Positions 39,303 to 50,625 of a stretch of 64,000 bases of DNA are shown in pieces. Below the pieces are notes generated by a model, which searched no databases, had not been told where the DNA came from, and was given only the letters and a program-made list of their open reading frames with translations. Origin of the DNA: Cyanobium sp. NS01 (GTDB lineage Bacteria > Cyanobacteriota > Cyanobacteriia > PCC-6307 > Cyanobiaceae). A program made the position numbers and the translations under genes. How positions within the stretch are numbered: the stretch's first letter is position 1; each line of letters begins with the position of its first letter. Where the stretch lies: assembly GCF_014280235.1 (NCBI RefSeq), contig NZ_CP047940.1, positions 620,001 through 684,000 of the forward strand, written 5' to 3'.

Positions 39303-39898
39303 CAGGGCTGGGGATGGCCATAGAGATTCTGCTGCTGCAGCACAGGCCAGACGCTGTCGGGCACCTGGGCGCGATCCGGCTGGAGGCGCAGGGACGAACT
39401 GGCGCTGGCCGGAATCGCCAAAGGCAGCACCTCAATCTGGGCGCCGAGTCTGTGCAGGGGGCGCAGATCGGTCTCTGCCACGGGCCAGCCCACCCGCGGC
39501 ACGATTGCCAGCCGGCAGCGCTGCAGCAGCTTCTCCGCCTCTTTCCAGCGCGGGATCTGGGGGGCCAGGTCACTGCCAACCACAAACACCAGCTGAGCCC
39601 CAGGCCAGGTGGCGGCGGCCCGCTCCAGGGTGGTGATCGTCCAGGGACTGCTCAGCTCCTGATGCTGCTCCAGCCGCGGTTCATGGAGGCCCCGCACCAG
39701 GGCCCCCAGCAGCGCGGCCCGCTGGGCCAAGGGGGCACCATGCTGCTTCATCGGATTGTCACTGGCCCAGGTGGCCACCCGTGGGAAGTGCTGCAGCAGC
39801 CCCTCCAGCAGGGCCTGGTGGCCCCGGGTGGGGGGGTCGGCACTGGTGCCGAACAGGGCGATGGCGTCGCCCCCAGCGTTCAGGCCAGGCCGGCTCAT
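39302..39898 (-). CDS. nadD: Nicotinate-nucleotide adenylyltransferase
   Basis: A 198-residue nucleotidyltransferase producing deamido-NAD. The ALFGTSADPPTRGHQAL segment provides the (H/T)xGH motif in the form TRGH. The family's C-terminal ISST-type motif is weak (IPASASSSLR). The ATG at 39898 overlaps the GTPase stop as ATGA; the frame is open upstream to 39979. Directly followed by nadE. Confidence 0.9.
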   Translation of the reverse strand: MSRPGLNAGGDAIALFGTSADPPTRGHQALLEGLLQHFPRVATWASDNPMKQHGAPLAQRAALLGALVRGLHEPRLEQHQELSSPWTITTLERAAATWPGAQLVFVVGSDLAPQIPRWKEAEKLLQRCRLAIVPRVGWPVAETDLRPLHRLGAQIEVLPLAIPASASSSLRLQPDRAQVPDSVWPVLQQQNLYGHPQP

Positions 39899-41256
39899 GG
39901 CAGCAGGCCCTGCCAGGGGGGCGGGCTGGAATCCCCAGGCGTGGCGGCCTGGGAGCGCTCCGGCCAGGTGCCCAGCCACAGGCGCACCTCCGGGTCACTG
40001 GCGGCCAGCCTTCGCAGCAGCGAACCAGGCCGGCCCCCGCCCCTGGCGGCCCGGACCAGTTCCAGCGCCGCCAGCCTGCCGGTGCGGCGGGTGGTGTGCA
40101 CCGCCAGGGCCGCCTGGGCCACCGCCACCGGCGCGGCAGGGGCAAGGCTCAGGCCGCCACTCAGGGGCGCCGCCGCCAGCAACAGCTGCTTCAGGCCCCC
40201 CAACAGGGCCTGGAGGCCGAGCTGGGCGCCGCCCAGCAGGGCGTTGTGGCCACTGAGCCGCGTCAGCAGCTGCCGGGCCCGGGCCCCCTCCATCGGCAGG
40301 CCGTACAACTGGCAGAGCTGCATCACCAGGGCGGTGTCGCTGGCCAGGCCACCGGCCAGATCGAGCAGCACCAGTGGATTGGCCGCCACCCCCGCCGCCT
40401 TCAGGGCCGCGAACCTGCCGATCAGCCCCTGGGCCGCCCGGCGGCTGTGCCCCAGCCGCGCGGCCTGCAGAGCCCGGTGGAACCGCTCGGCGGCCCTGAG
40501 GCTGTTGATGGCCAGCAGCAGCTCACCCTGGCTCTCCAGCAGGGCGATCAGCAGCCGCTCCAGCGGGGCCACGGAGGGCTCCAGGGGCTCGCTGCGCACC
40601 CGCCCATCGGCCAGCAGCCGCGCCCGCCGCGGCGCCGCGGCCACGGCCACCAGCTCCAGCTGCCGCGCCTGGGGCGGCAGCCGCCGCCGGATGCTCTCCA
40701 GCAGGCCTTGGCGCTGCTCGGCGGGCCAGCAATCGCACCTGTTGAGCACCAGCAGCACGGGCTTTCCAGCGGCCAGCAGCACGTCCAGGGCCTGGCGCTC
40801 GATGGCGCTGAGATCGGCGTCCAGCACCATCAGCACCAGATCGCAGCCCAGGGCCACCCGGCGGGCCAGCCGTGCCCGCGCGGGCGCTCCGATCTCGTCG
40901 AGCCCTGGGGTGTCCACCAGTTCCGCAGCGGTCAGGCCCGCCAGCGGCTGGGGCCACAGTGCCGCCTGCTGGTGGCGCGTGCAGCCGTGGGCCACGTCGG
41001 TGGCGAAGGCCTGGCGCCCCAGCAACGCGTTCAACAGGCTCGACTTCCCCACGCCCACCCGGCCGTAGACGGCCAGCCGCGGTTGCCGCTGGCGCAGCCG
41101 CTGCAGCTGGCGGTCGAGGGCGGCCAGCTGGCCCTGCAGCACGCTCGCTTCGCGGCCACTGAGGCTGAGCGATCGGCGCCACTGGTCCAGCAGCAGCCTT
41201 GCCCGCTCAGGGGAGTCCGGTGGCCGCTGCCGCTGGGCGGGAAGGGTGGGGCTCAT
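39895..41256 (-). CDS. Era-like GTPase with C-terminal DUF697-type region
   Basis: A 453-residue protein. G1 is GRVGVGKSS near residue 65, G3 is DTPGLDE, and the G4 position reads LNRCD instead of NKxD. The C-terminal half contains two hydrophobic, Ala/Gly/Leu-rich stretches (NALLGGAQLGLQALLGG and LAPAAPVAVAQAALAV), as in cyanobacterial GTPases carrying DUF697, which probably associate with membranes. It overlaps nadD and the CNNM gene by four bases on either side. Function is unknown. Confidence 0.82.
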   Translation of the reverse strand: MSPTLPAQRQRPPDSPERARLLLDQWRRSLSLSGREASVLQGQLAALDRQLQRLRQRQPRLAVYGRVGVGKSSLLNALLGRQAFATDVAHGCTRHQQAALWPQPLAGLTAAELVDTPGLDEIGAPARARLARRVALGCDLVLMVLDADLSAIERQALDVLLAAGKPVLLVLNRCDCWPAEQRQGLLESIRRRLPPQARQLELVAVAAAPRRARLLADGRVRSEPLEPSVAPLERLLIALLESQGELLLAINSLRAAERFHRALQAARLGHSRRAAQGLIGRFAALKAAGVAANPLVLLDLAGGLASDTALVMQLCQLYGLPMEGARARQLLTRLSGHNALLGGAQLGLQALLGGLKQLLLAAAPLSGGLSLAPAAPVAVAQAALAVHTTRRTGRLAALELVRAARGGGRPGSLLRRLAASDPEVRLWLGTWPERSQAATPGDSSPPPWQGLLP

Positions 41257-42269
41257 GGCGCCGAGGCCTCAGCACTCCCCTGGGGGCGACGCCACCAGCC
41301 GGCCAGCACGGCGAGCACGGCCTCGGCGCCGATCACCCCCACGAAACCGCCGAATTCATCCACCACCACGCGCACACCGCCGCTGTTGCGGCGAAAGCCG
41401 GTGAGCAGGCGGTCGGCGCGAATCATCTCCGGCACGTACTCCACCGCCTCGCTGAGGTCGGCAGGCGTGCGCTCGCCATGGCCCTGCAGCAGGGCCGTGA
41501 GCAGCTGTTCCCGGCTCGCCACGCCGAGAATTTCATCCACCTCCTCGCCGAGCACCACCCACCAGGGGGCGTTGGTGGCCAGCAGTTCCGCGCGGGCCTC
41601 GGTGAGGGTGGCCGCCCCGCGCAGGGTGGGAGCGGCCACCCTGGGGGTCATCAGATCCCTGGCCGTGAGGTCGTTGAGCTGAAACACCTTGGCGATCATC
41701 GCGGCCTCATCGGCTTCGATCTGTCCCTTCTGGGACCCGAGTCTGGCGAGCAGGCGAATCTCCTCCTCATCCGTGCTGATCTCGCTCTCCGCCGTGATCG
41801 CCGGCAGGACCAGCTCCAGCAGCAGCACCAGGGGAAGCATCAGCCGGCCCAGCAGGTAGAGGGCCGGGGCGCTGGCCAGGGCGACCGGCAGGGCCATGCG
41901 GCTGCCCAGCGCCTTGGGCAGGATTTCCCCCAGCAACATCACCAGCAGCGTCAGGCCCACCGAGAACAGGGGCAGGGCCACGCCCTCCACGCCGTACCGG
42001 GAGAACACCTGGGCGGCATAGCCCCCCAGCATCAGGCTGCCGAAGATGTTGAAGCCGTTGTTGGCGATCACCAGCACCGAGAGGGTGCGGCCGAGGCGCT
42101 GGCGCAGCTGGGCCAGGCGTCGGGCGCCCCGCACCGGTCTGCTGCGCGCCTGCAGCTCGTGCACCCGCAGGGGGTTCACGGTGAGCAGGGCGGCCTCCAC
42201 CCCGGAGCAGAGGGCCGAGCCCACCAGCACCACCAGCACCAGCAGGGCCAGAGCCACCAGGTCGTTCAT
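41253..42269 (-). CDS. CNNM-domain transporter with CBS pair
   Basis: A 338-residue protein. Three to four membrane helices form the CNNM/DUF21 domain (LCSGVEAALLTV and VIANNGFNIFGS are typical, and GEILPKALG marks the conserved loop). Two CBS modules follow (LMTPRVAAPTL and ILGVASREQLL...VVVDEFGGFVGVI). The C-terminal CorC_HlyC domain is absent. Members export or regulate Mg2+/divalent cations. The start ATG at 42269 begins directly with the first helix. Confidence 0.88.
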   Translation of the reverse strand: MNDLVALALLVLVVLVGSALCSGVEAALLTVNPLRVHELQARSRPVRGARRLAQLRQRLGRTLSVLVIANNGFNIFGSLMLGGYAAQVFSRYGVEGVALPLFSVGLTLLVMLLGEILPKALGSRMALPVALASAPALYLLGRLMLPLVLLLELVLPAITAESEISTDEEEIRLLARLGSQKGQIEADEAAMIAKVFQLNDLTARDLMTPRVAAPTLRGAATLTEARAELLATNAPWWVVLGEEVDEILGVASREQLLTALLQGHGERTPADLSEAVEYVPEMIRADRLLTGFRRNSGGVRVVVDEFGGFVGVIGAEAVLAVLAGWWRRPQGSAEASAP

Positions 42270-42384
42270 TCAGGTGGGGGCAGGCCCGTTGCCATCGAAG
42301 GGGTGGATCGCTCCATTAAATCCGCCTGCGCCACCGCTGTCGCCCACGGACCGTCAGCATGGTCGCTGCGCAGGGTTCGTCAGC

Positions 42385-43716
42385 ATGGCCGCAACGGCTC
42401 TTCCCGATGTGTCGATTCATGCCGAGCGGCGCGCCCGCTTCCTGCAGCAGCTCGGCGGTGCCGCGGCGGTGATCCCGGCGGCCCCGCTGGTGACCCACCA
42501 CGCCGACTGCGAGTACCCCTTTCGGCAGAACAGCGATTTCTGGTATCTCACCGGCTTCGACGAACCCGATGCGGTGGCTTTGTTCCTGCCCCACCGCCCG
42601 GACTCGCCCTTCGTGCTGTTCGTGCAGCCCAAGCAGCCCAGCGCTGAAGTGTGGACCGGCGTGCGCTGGGGCACCGAGGGCGCGGTGGACCAGTTCGGGG
42701 CCTCGGCGGCCCATCCGCTCTCGGAGCTGCCGACCCGACTGGCCGACTACCTCGAGGGCGCCGAGGGCATTGCCTTCCGGGTGGGTCGCCACCCGGCGGT
42801 GGAGCCCCTGGTGCTGCAGGCCTGGGGCCAGCAGCTGGACCGGGCGCCGAGGCGGGGGGGCGCTGCCCTCGGCCTGGTGGCCCCCTGCCCGCTGCTGCAT
42901 GCCCTGAGGCTGCGCAAGGGGGAGGATGAACTCGAGCGCCTGCGGGAGGCCGGCCGTATCTCGGCAGAGGCCCATGAACTGGCCCGGCAGGTGGCCCGCC
43001 CCGGCCGGAATGAGCGGCAGGTGCAGGCGGTGATCGAGCAGCATTTCCTGGAGCAGGGGGCCCGGGGACCCGCCTATGGCTCGATCGTGGCGGGCGGCGA
43101 CAACGCCTGCGTGCTGCACTACACCGCCAACAGCGCTCTCCTGCGGGACGGCGATCTGCTGCTGATCGATGCCGGCTGCAGCCTGGCCGACTACTACAAC
43201 GGCGACATCACCCGCACCTTCCCGGTGAACGGACGCTTCAGCGCCGAACAGCGCGAGCTCTATGCCCTGGTGCTGTCGGCCCAGGAGGCGGCAGTGGCCG
43301 CCGTGGCCCCGGGCCACACCGCCGAGGCCGTCCACATGACCGCCGTACGCGTGCTGGTGGAGGGCCTGATCGAGCTGGGCCTGCTGAGCGGCAGCGTCGA
43401 CGGCGTCATCGAGCAGGGCGCCTTCCGGCACCTGTACATGCACCGCACCGGGCACTGGCTCGGCCTGGACGTCCATGACGTGGGGGCTTACCGACTCGGC
43501 GAGCACCCGGTGCAGCTGGAGCCGGGCATGGTGCTCACGGTGGAGCCGGGGCTGTACGTGAGCGACCGGCTGGCCGTGCCGGAGGGCCAGCCCGCCATCG
43601 CGGAGCGCTGGAAGGGCATCGGCATCCGCATCGAGGATGACGTGGCCGTCACCGGCCGGGGCCATGAGGTGCTGACGGCCACAGCCCTCAAGAGCCTCAG
43701 CGCGATGGAGCGCTGA
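42385..43716 (+). CDS. pepP: Xaa-Pro aminopeptidase (M24B)
   Basis: A 443-residue metallopeptidase that removes N-terminal residues before proline. The N-terminal aminopeptidase-P domain contains NSDFWYLTGFDEPDAV. The M24 domain shows the dinuclear metal ligands: two Asp in LIDAGCSLADYYNGDITRTF, His in HRTGHWLGLDVHD, and Glu in LTVEPGLYV and IRIEDDV. The ATG at 42385 is used; the open frame further upstream overlaps the CNNM gene. Its 3' end overlaps the convergent HAD gene by 20 bases. Confidence 0.95.
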   Translation: MAATALPDVSIHAERRARFLQQLGGAAAVIPAAPLVTHHADCEYPFRQNSDFWYLTGFDEPDAVALFLPHRPDSPFVLFVQPKQPSAEVWTGVRWGTEGAVDQFGASAAHPLSELPTRLADYLEGAEGIAFRVGRHPAVEPLVLQAWGQQLDRAPRRGGAALGLVAPCPLLHALRLRKGEDELERLREAGRISAEAHELARQVARPGRNERQVQAVIEQHFLEQGARGPAYGSIVAGGDNACVLHYTANSALLRDGDLLLIDAGCSLADYYNGDITRTFPVNGRFSAEQRELYALVLSAQEAAVAAVAPGHTAEAVHMTAVRVLVEGLIELGLLSGSVDGVIEQGAFRHLYMHRTGHWLGLDVHDVGAYRLGEHPVQLEPGMVLTVEPGLYVSDRLAVPEGQPAIAERWKGIGIRIEDDVAVTGRGHEVLTATALKSLSAMER

Positions 43717-44491
43717 GCGACGCCAGCAGGCGCTCCAGGCGCTCCGGCAGGGCCTGGGTGCTGGGGATCACGGCGTCGGCCCCGGCCTGGAGCAGGGAAG
43801 CCTCGTAGCGGCGGAGTGCGGCTGGATCGCTGCGCAGGTGGGGAGGTGCCACCCCGAGGGCGAGAAGGGGCTGCTCGGGCAGCTGCTGCCGGGCCCGCAC
43901 CACGGTGAGCACGTCCGCCACGGTGTCGCCCAGGTAGAGCACCGGTGGGCTGGAGGCCAGGCCCAGGGGTGCTTCGGCCAGCTGGGCGGCCAGACGCAGC
44001 AGGCCTGTGGGATCGGGTTTGTCCGGAGCATCGCCCATGGCGAGCAGGGGAGGCTGCTCCAGGCCCAGCCGCTGCTCCAGCACGTAGCGGGCGGAGGGGG
44101 GTTCGGCACCGCTCACGAAGCCCCAGGCCACCTGGGCATGGCTGAGCCACGTGAACAGGGAGGCGTCCACCAGCAAGGGCTCCTGGCCGATGAACCCCTG
44201 CCACAGGCCCGGATCTCCGTGGGGGTCGCCGCCGAAATAGTGACGGCTGAACACCTCCACCAGGGCCTGCCGCTGGGGCAGGGGGGTGTGGCCGTGGCGG
44301 CGCAGCAGCTCCAGGGAGGCATCCCAGTCGTTGTTCCAGCGACCCTCGCCCTTGAGGGCGTCGATCGTGGTCGCATCCGGCCGCCAGCCGGCGTAGTGCT
44401 GCACGGTTTCGGCCAGGGCGCGGCGGTAGCTGCCGGACACGTCACGGATCACACCGTCGATGTCGAAGAGCTGGACAGCGCGAGGACTCAG
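43697..44491 (-). CDS. HAD-superfamily hydrolase, probable CTG start
   Basis: The nucleophile motif FDIDGVIRDVSGSYRRAL is present only if translation begins upstream of the GTG at 44452, because that GTG encodes the Val inside the motif. No ATG, GTG or TTG occurs in the open frame before it; the best candidate is the CTG at 44491, giving LSPRAVQLFDIDGV and 264 residues. Other HAD motifs are present (FVSGAEPP, GDAPDKPDP with the Lys, LYLGDTVADV). It resembles cyanobacterial IA-type HAD phosphatases. Substrate unknown. It is divergent from psrp3. Confidence 0.78.
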   Translation of the reverse strand: MSPRAVQLFDIDGVIRDVSGSYRRALAETVQHYAGWRPDATTIDALKGEGRWNNDWDASLELLRRHGHTPLPQRQALVEVFSRHYFGGDPHGDPGLWQGFIGQEPLLVDASLFTWLSHAQVAWGFVSGAEPPSARYVLEQRLGLEQPPLLAMGDAPDKPDPTGLLRLAAQLAEAPLGLASSPPVLYLGDTVADVLTVVRARQQLPEQPLLALGVAPPHLRSDPAALRRYEASLLQAGADAVIPSTQALPERLERLLASLSAPSR

Positions 44492-44529
44492 GGGGCTGCG
44501 GAAGCTCGGCTGATAGGTTAGTTGTTTGA

Positions 44530-45030
<501 letters not shown>

Positions 45031-45089
45031 GGCGGTGCGGCGGCTCTTCTGCTTCCGTCACCATCGTCAGATGCCTCCGTCAGGTCATC

Positions 45090-45114
45090 AGCGTCCCGGT
45101 CGGGACGCTTTTTT
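45090..45114 (+). terminator. Rho-independent terminator after psrp3
   Basis: A perfect 9-bp stem (AGCGTCCCG with CGGGACGCT) with a two-base apical spacer, running into six T. It lies 60 bases after the psrp3 stop. Confidence 0.9.
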
Positions 45115-45156
45115 GATGGCCGGGGGGATCACGCCAACTGGTGCCTGTGGCTTGAC

Positions 45157-45186
45157 GGCCCCATGGAACCATCACTCCATGGGGCC
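45157..45186 (-). repeat. Inverted repeat downstream of atpC
   Basis: A perfect 11-bp stem (GGCCCCATGGA paired with TCCATGGGGCC) with an eight-base loop, 23 bases after the atpC stop. There is no T-run, so it could be an mRNA 3' stabiliser or a rho-assisted end for the atpD-atpC transcript. Confidence 0.7.
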
Positions 45187-45209
45187 TCAGCCTCGCTGAG
45201 CGCCGAGGC

Positions 45210-45620
45210 TCAGGACTGGCCCCGGGTGGCCTGGAGCCAGGCCCGGGCCTTGGCGAGGGCCTGCTGAGCTTTCAGCTTTTCCGTGCTCGGAGTTGTGCCC
45301 TCAAAGCCGGCGGCGGCGGCCTGGGCCGCTTCGAACTCAGCCTCGGCTGCGGTGGCGTCGATGCTGGCGCCCAACTGGGCGCCGTTCACCAACACCGTGA
45401 CCTCGTCGGCTTCCACTTCGGCAAAGCCACCGAGCAGGGCGATCGAGCTCCAGGAGCCTCCCGCCCGCAGGCGCATCACCCCTGTGTCCAGGGCCGCCAG
45501 CATGGTGACGTGGCCGGGCAGGATGCCCACCTGGCCTGTGGTGCTGGGCAGAATCACCTCTTCGGCGCTGCCATCAAAAACGCTCTGGTCGGGCGCCAGA
45601 ACTCGGAGAGTCAGGGACAT
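45210..45620 (-). CDS. atpC: ATP synthase F1 subunit epsilon
   Basis: A 136-residue subunit that couples rotor to c-ring and inhibits hydrolysis. It has the beta-sandwich segment ILPSTTGQVGILPGHVTML and the C-terminal two-helix region (LKAQQALAKARAWLQ). It lies 30 bases downstream of atpD, the standard cyanobacterial atpD-atpC pair. Confidence 0.97.
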   Translation of the reverse strand: MSLTLRVLAPDQSVFDGSAEEVILPSTTGQVGILPGHVTMLAALDTGVMRLRAGGSWSSIALLGGFAEVEADEVTVLVNGAQLGASIDATAAEAEFEAAQAAAAGFEGTTPSTEKLKAQQALAKARAWLQATRGQS

Positions 45621-45650
45621 GATGAAAACCTCAGGGTTGAAGGAGCGGGA

Positions 45651-47186
<1,536 letters not shown>

Positions 47187-47286
47187 TTACCACCGGGCCG
47201 CTCAGCAAAGGCGCCTGGCGGGCTGAGCAGGGTTCGGTGACCCGCACACCGGATGGGGTGGCTGGAGGGCGGTCGCGCCGCATAGG

Positions 47287-47313
47287 TTGGCACTCGCAGG
47301 GCCAGAGTGCCAA
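47287..47313 (+). promoter_or_regulatory. CIRCE operator for HrcA upstream of groES-groEL
   Basis: A perfect 9-9-9 inverted repeat: TTGGCACTC, nine-base spacer, GAGTGCCAA. It differs from the consensus TTAGCACTC/GAGTGCTAA by one symmetric base. It lies 54 bases before the groES ATG, as expected for HrcA repression of the chaperonin operon under non-stress conditions. Confidence 0.93.
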
Positions 47314-47366
47314 CTCGGGTCTTGCATGGCGTCTCTGGCGCCATGTCGTTGCTATCGCATCTATCC

Positions 47367-47678
47367 ATGGCTGCTGTTTCCCTCAGCGTCTCCACGGTTA
47401 AGCCCCTCGGAGATCGCATTTTCATCAAAGTCTCTGCCTCAGACGAAAAAACCGCCGGCGGCATCCTTCTGCCCGACACCGCCCAGGAAAAGCCCCAGGT
47501 CGGGGAAGTGGTTCAAGTGGGTGCCGGCAAGCGCAATGACGACGGTTCCCGCCAGGCTCCGGAAGTGAGCATCGGCGATCAGGTGCTCTACAGCAAGTAC
47601 GCCGGTACCGACATCAAGCTCGGCTCCGATGAATACGTGCTGCTGTCCGAGAAGGACATCCTCGCCGTCGTCAGCTGA
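47367..47678 (+). CDS. groES: Co-chaperonin GroES
   Basis: A 103-residue protein from the ATG at 47367, with the family segment [12 protein letters not shown], the mobile loop [19 protein letters not shown], and the C-terminal SEKDILAVV. It caps GroEL. An upstream ATG in frame (47343) lies near the CIRCE and is not family-like. Confidence 0.97.
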   Translation: MAAVSLSVSTVKPLGDRIFIKVSASDEKTAGGILLPDTAQEKPQVGEVVQVGAGKRNDDGSRQAPEVSIGDQVLYSKYAGTDIKLGSDEYVLLSEKDILAVVS

Positions 47679-47713
47679 ATTCCAGCTCCACGCTGAGTGC
47701 TGTGGCGCGCTGA

Positions 47714-49396
<1,683 letters not shown>

Positions 49397-49444
49397 TTCG
49401 CCACGGTGTCATCCGGGCGGGATGCTGTCATCCCGCCTCCAGCA

Positions 49445-49470
49445 AGCGCCCCTCCGGGGGCGCTTTTTTT
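49445..49470 (+). terminator. Rho-independent terminator after groEL
   Basis: An 8-bp stem (AGCGCCCC with GGGGCGCT) closes a four-base loop and runs into seven T. It lies 49 bases after the groEL stop. Confidence 0.93.
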
Positions 49471-49512
49471 GGTCGTCCTTGCCGGCTGTTGGGCTGTGGC
49501 CCTGCCAGCTTT

Positions 49513-49857
49513 CTAGGGGCCGGAATGCACTGGCGGCGATTGCGGCGGGGGCTCGAGGGGCTGGATCACTGAGGGTTGGAACACCGGCGGCGGGGACTGG
49601 GCCGGCTCGGATGGCCCGGCAGATTGCTGGGACGGCCTTGATGGCTCTCGTGGTGTGGGAGTGGGAGCCTCAGGCTCAGGTTCGAGGGACCTGTCGAGCA
49701 ATTGCTGGTTGAGCTGCTCTCTGAGGGTTTGAATCTCCTTCTGATTCTGCAGCTCGCGCTGCCGCTGATTATCAACAAAACGGTAGACCGTGACAACAGT
49801 GAGGGCAATTGTGCCGATCGCTGCAAATGTGGAGATTGTTGCTTGAAACCTGCTCAT
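49513..49857 (-). CDS. Membrane-anchored Pro-rich protein of unknown function
   Basis: A 114-residue protein. Residues about 6-24 form one membrane helix (TISTFAAIGTIALTVVTVY), followed by a charged coiled-coil stretch (NQRQRELQNQKEIQTLREQL) and a tail of about 55 residues rich in Pro, Ser, Glu and Gln. It starts three bases after the SGNH-like gene stop, so it is the last gene of that run. No family is recognised. Confidence 0.65.
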   Translation of the reverse strand: MSRFQATISTFAAIGTIALTVVTVYRFVDNQRQRELQNQKEIQTLREQLNQQLLDRSLEPEPEAPTPTPREPSRPSQQSAGPSEPAQSPPPVFQPSVIQPLEPPPQSPPVHSGP

Positions 49858-49860
49858 CTT

Positions 49861-50625
49861 TCAGGATTGCCCTGATGACATTACTCTAGCTGTTGCCAGG
49901 TTGGCCGCCCTCATGCTCGCCTTCTGCTGCTGTAGCTGAACCCTCAACAGCGGCTCCAGCTGGTTGACGAACAGCCGCTGCCAGTACGCATCCGACATGT
50001 GCACGCAATCGTCCCCTGATCTGTTGCGGAGATAACGGGGCATGGTCACCAGGTCGCGATCCAGGGTGTCTGAGGCCTGGGGACACAGAAGGATGCCGGC
50101 CTCCTGGCAGAACGCCTCCAGATGGGTCTGGAAGCGCCGTTTCACCGCCGTTGGCACCACGCGGTAGTGCTTCATGCGGGCCTCGGGGTCGCGAATCAGG
50201 ATCACGGGGGCCTCGGTGAGCTGGGGAAACAGGGCCAGGGGCTCATTGAACCAGCGAAAGCGCTGGCCCTGACGGGTGATCCAGGGATGCAGGGGCAATC
50301 CCTCCAGGCTCAGCCGCAGCAGGGCCTCCGAGAGTGGAAGGCCATCCCGGAAGGCGAACCAGGGCTGAATCCACTGGCCGACGAAGATGATGGCGGCATA
50401 GAGGCTCAGATCACGCCGCTCTGTGGGCATGGTGCGGTTGCCAAACACCGTGCTGCCTTCCACGCCGTAACGCCCACCCCTGGCACTCCAGTTGCGGTTG
50501 GCGGGGGCAGCGGTGATATAGAACTCGGCGCTGTAGTCGCGCAGCAGCCCTTCGTGCAGGCGGCGAATCGCTGAATTCTTGGTATTACCCAGGTGGGAGC
50601 CTCCGCACCAGAGGACCCGCTTCAT
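49861..50625 (-). CDS. SGNH-hydrolase-like protein linked to GSCFA protein
   Basis: A 254-residue protein from the ATG at 50625, overlapping the GSCFA gene stop as ATGA. The N-terminus MKRVLWCGGSHLGN could hold the block I Ser (GGSHL), and near the C-terminus DDCVHMSDAYW provides a D-x-x-H arrangement like the catalytic Asp-His of SGNH/GDSL esterases. Sequence in between does not match a named family I know. Coupling with a GSCFA gene suggests an acyl-esterase or transferase acting on a surface polymer. Confidence 0.62.
   Translation of the reverse strand: MKRVLWCGGSHLGNTKNSAIRRLHEGLLRDYSAEFYITAAPANRNWSARGGRYGVEGSTVFGNRTMPTERRDLSLYAAIIFVGQWIQPWFAFRDGLPLSEALLRLSLEGLPLHPWITRQGQRFRWFNEPLALFPQLTEAPVILIRDPEARMKHYRVVPTAVKRRFQTHLEAFCQEAGILLCPQASDTLDRDLVTMPRYLRNRSGDDCVHMSDAYWQRLFVNQLEPLLRVQLQQQKASMRAANLATARVMSSGQS

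Noticed and set aside
36371-41682. Several long plus-strand frames opposite ald, nadE, nadD, the GTPase and the CNNM gene
   Set aside because: All are antisense to genes with intact family motifs, and the products are rich in Gln/His/Gly/Arg without family motifs.
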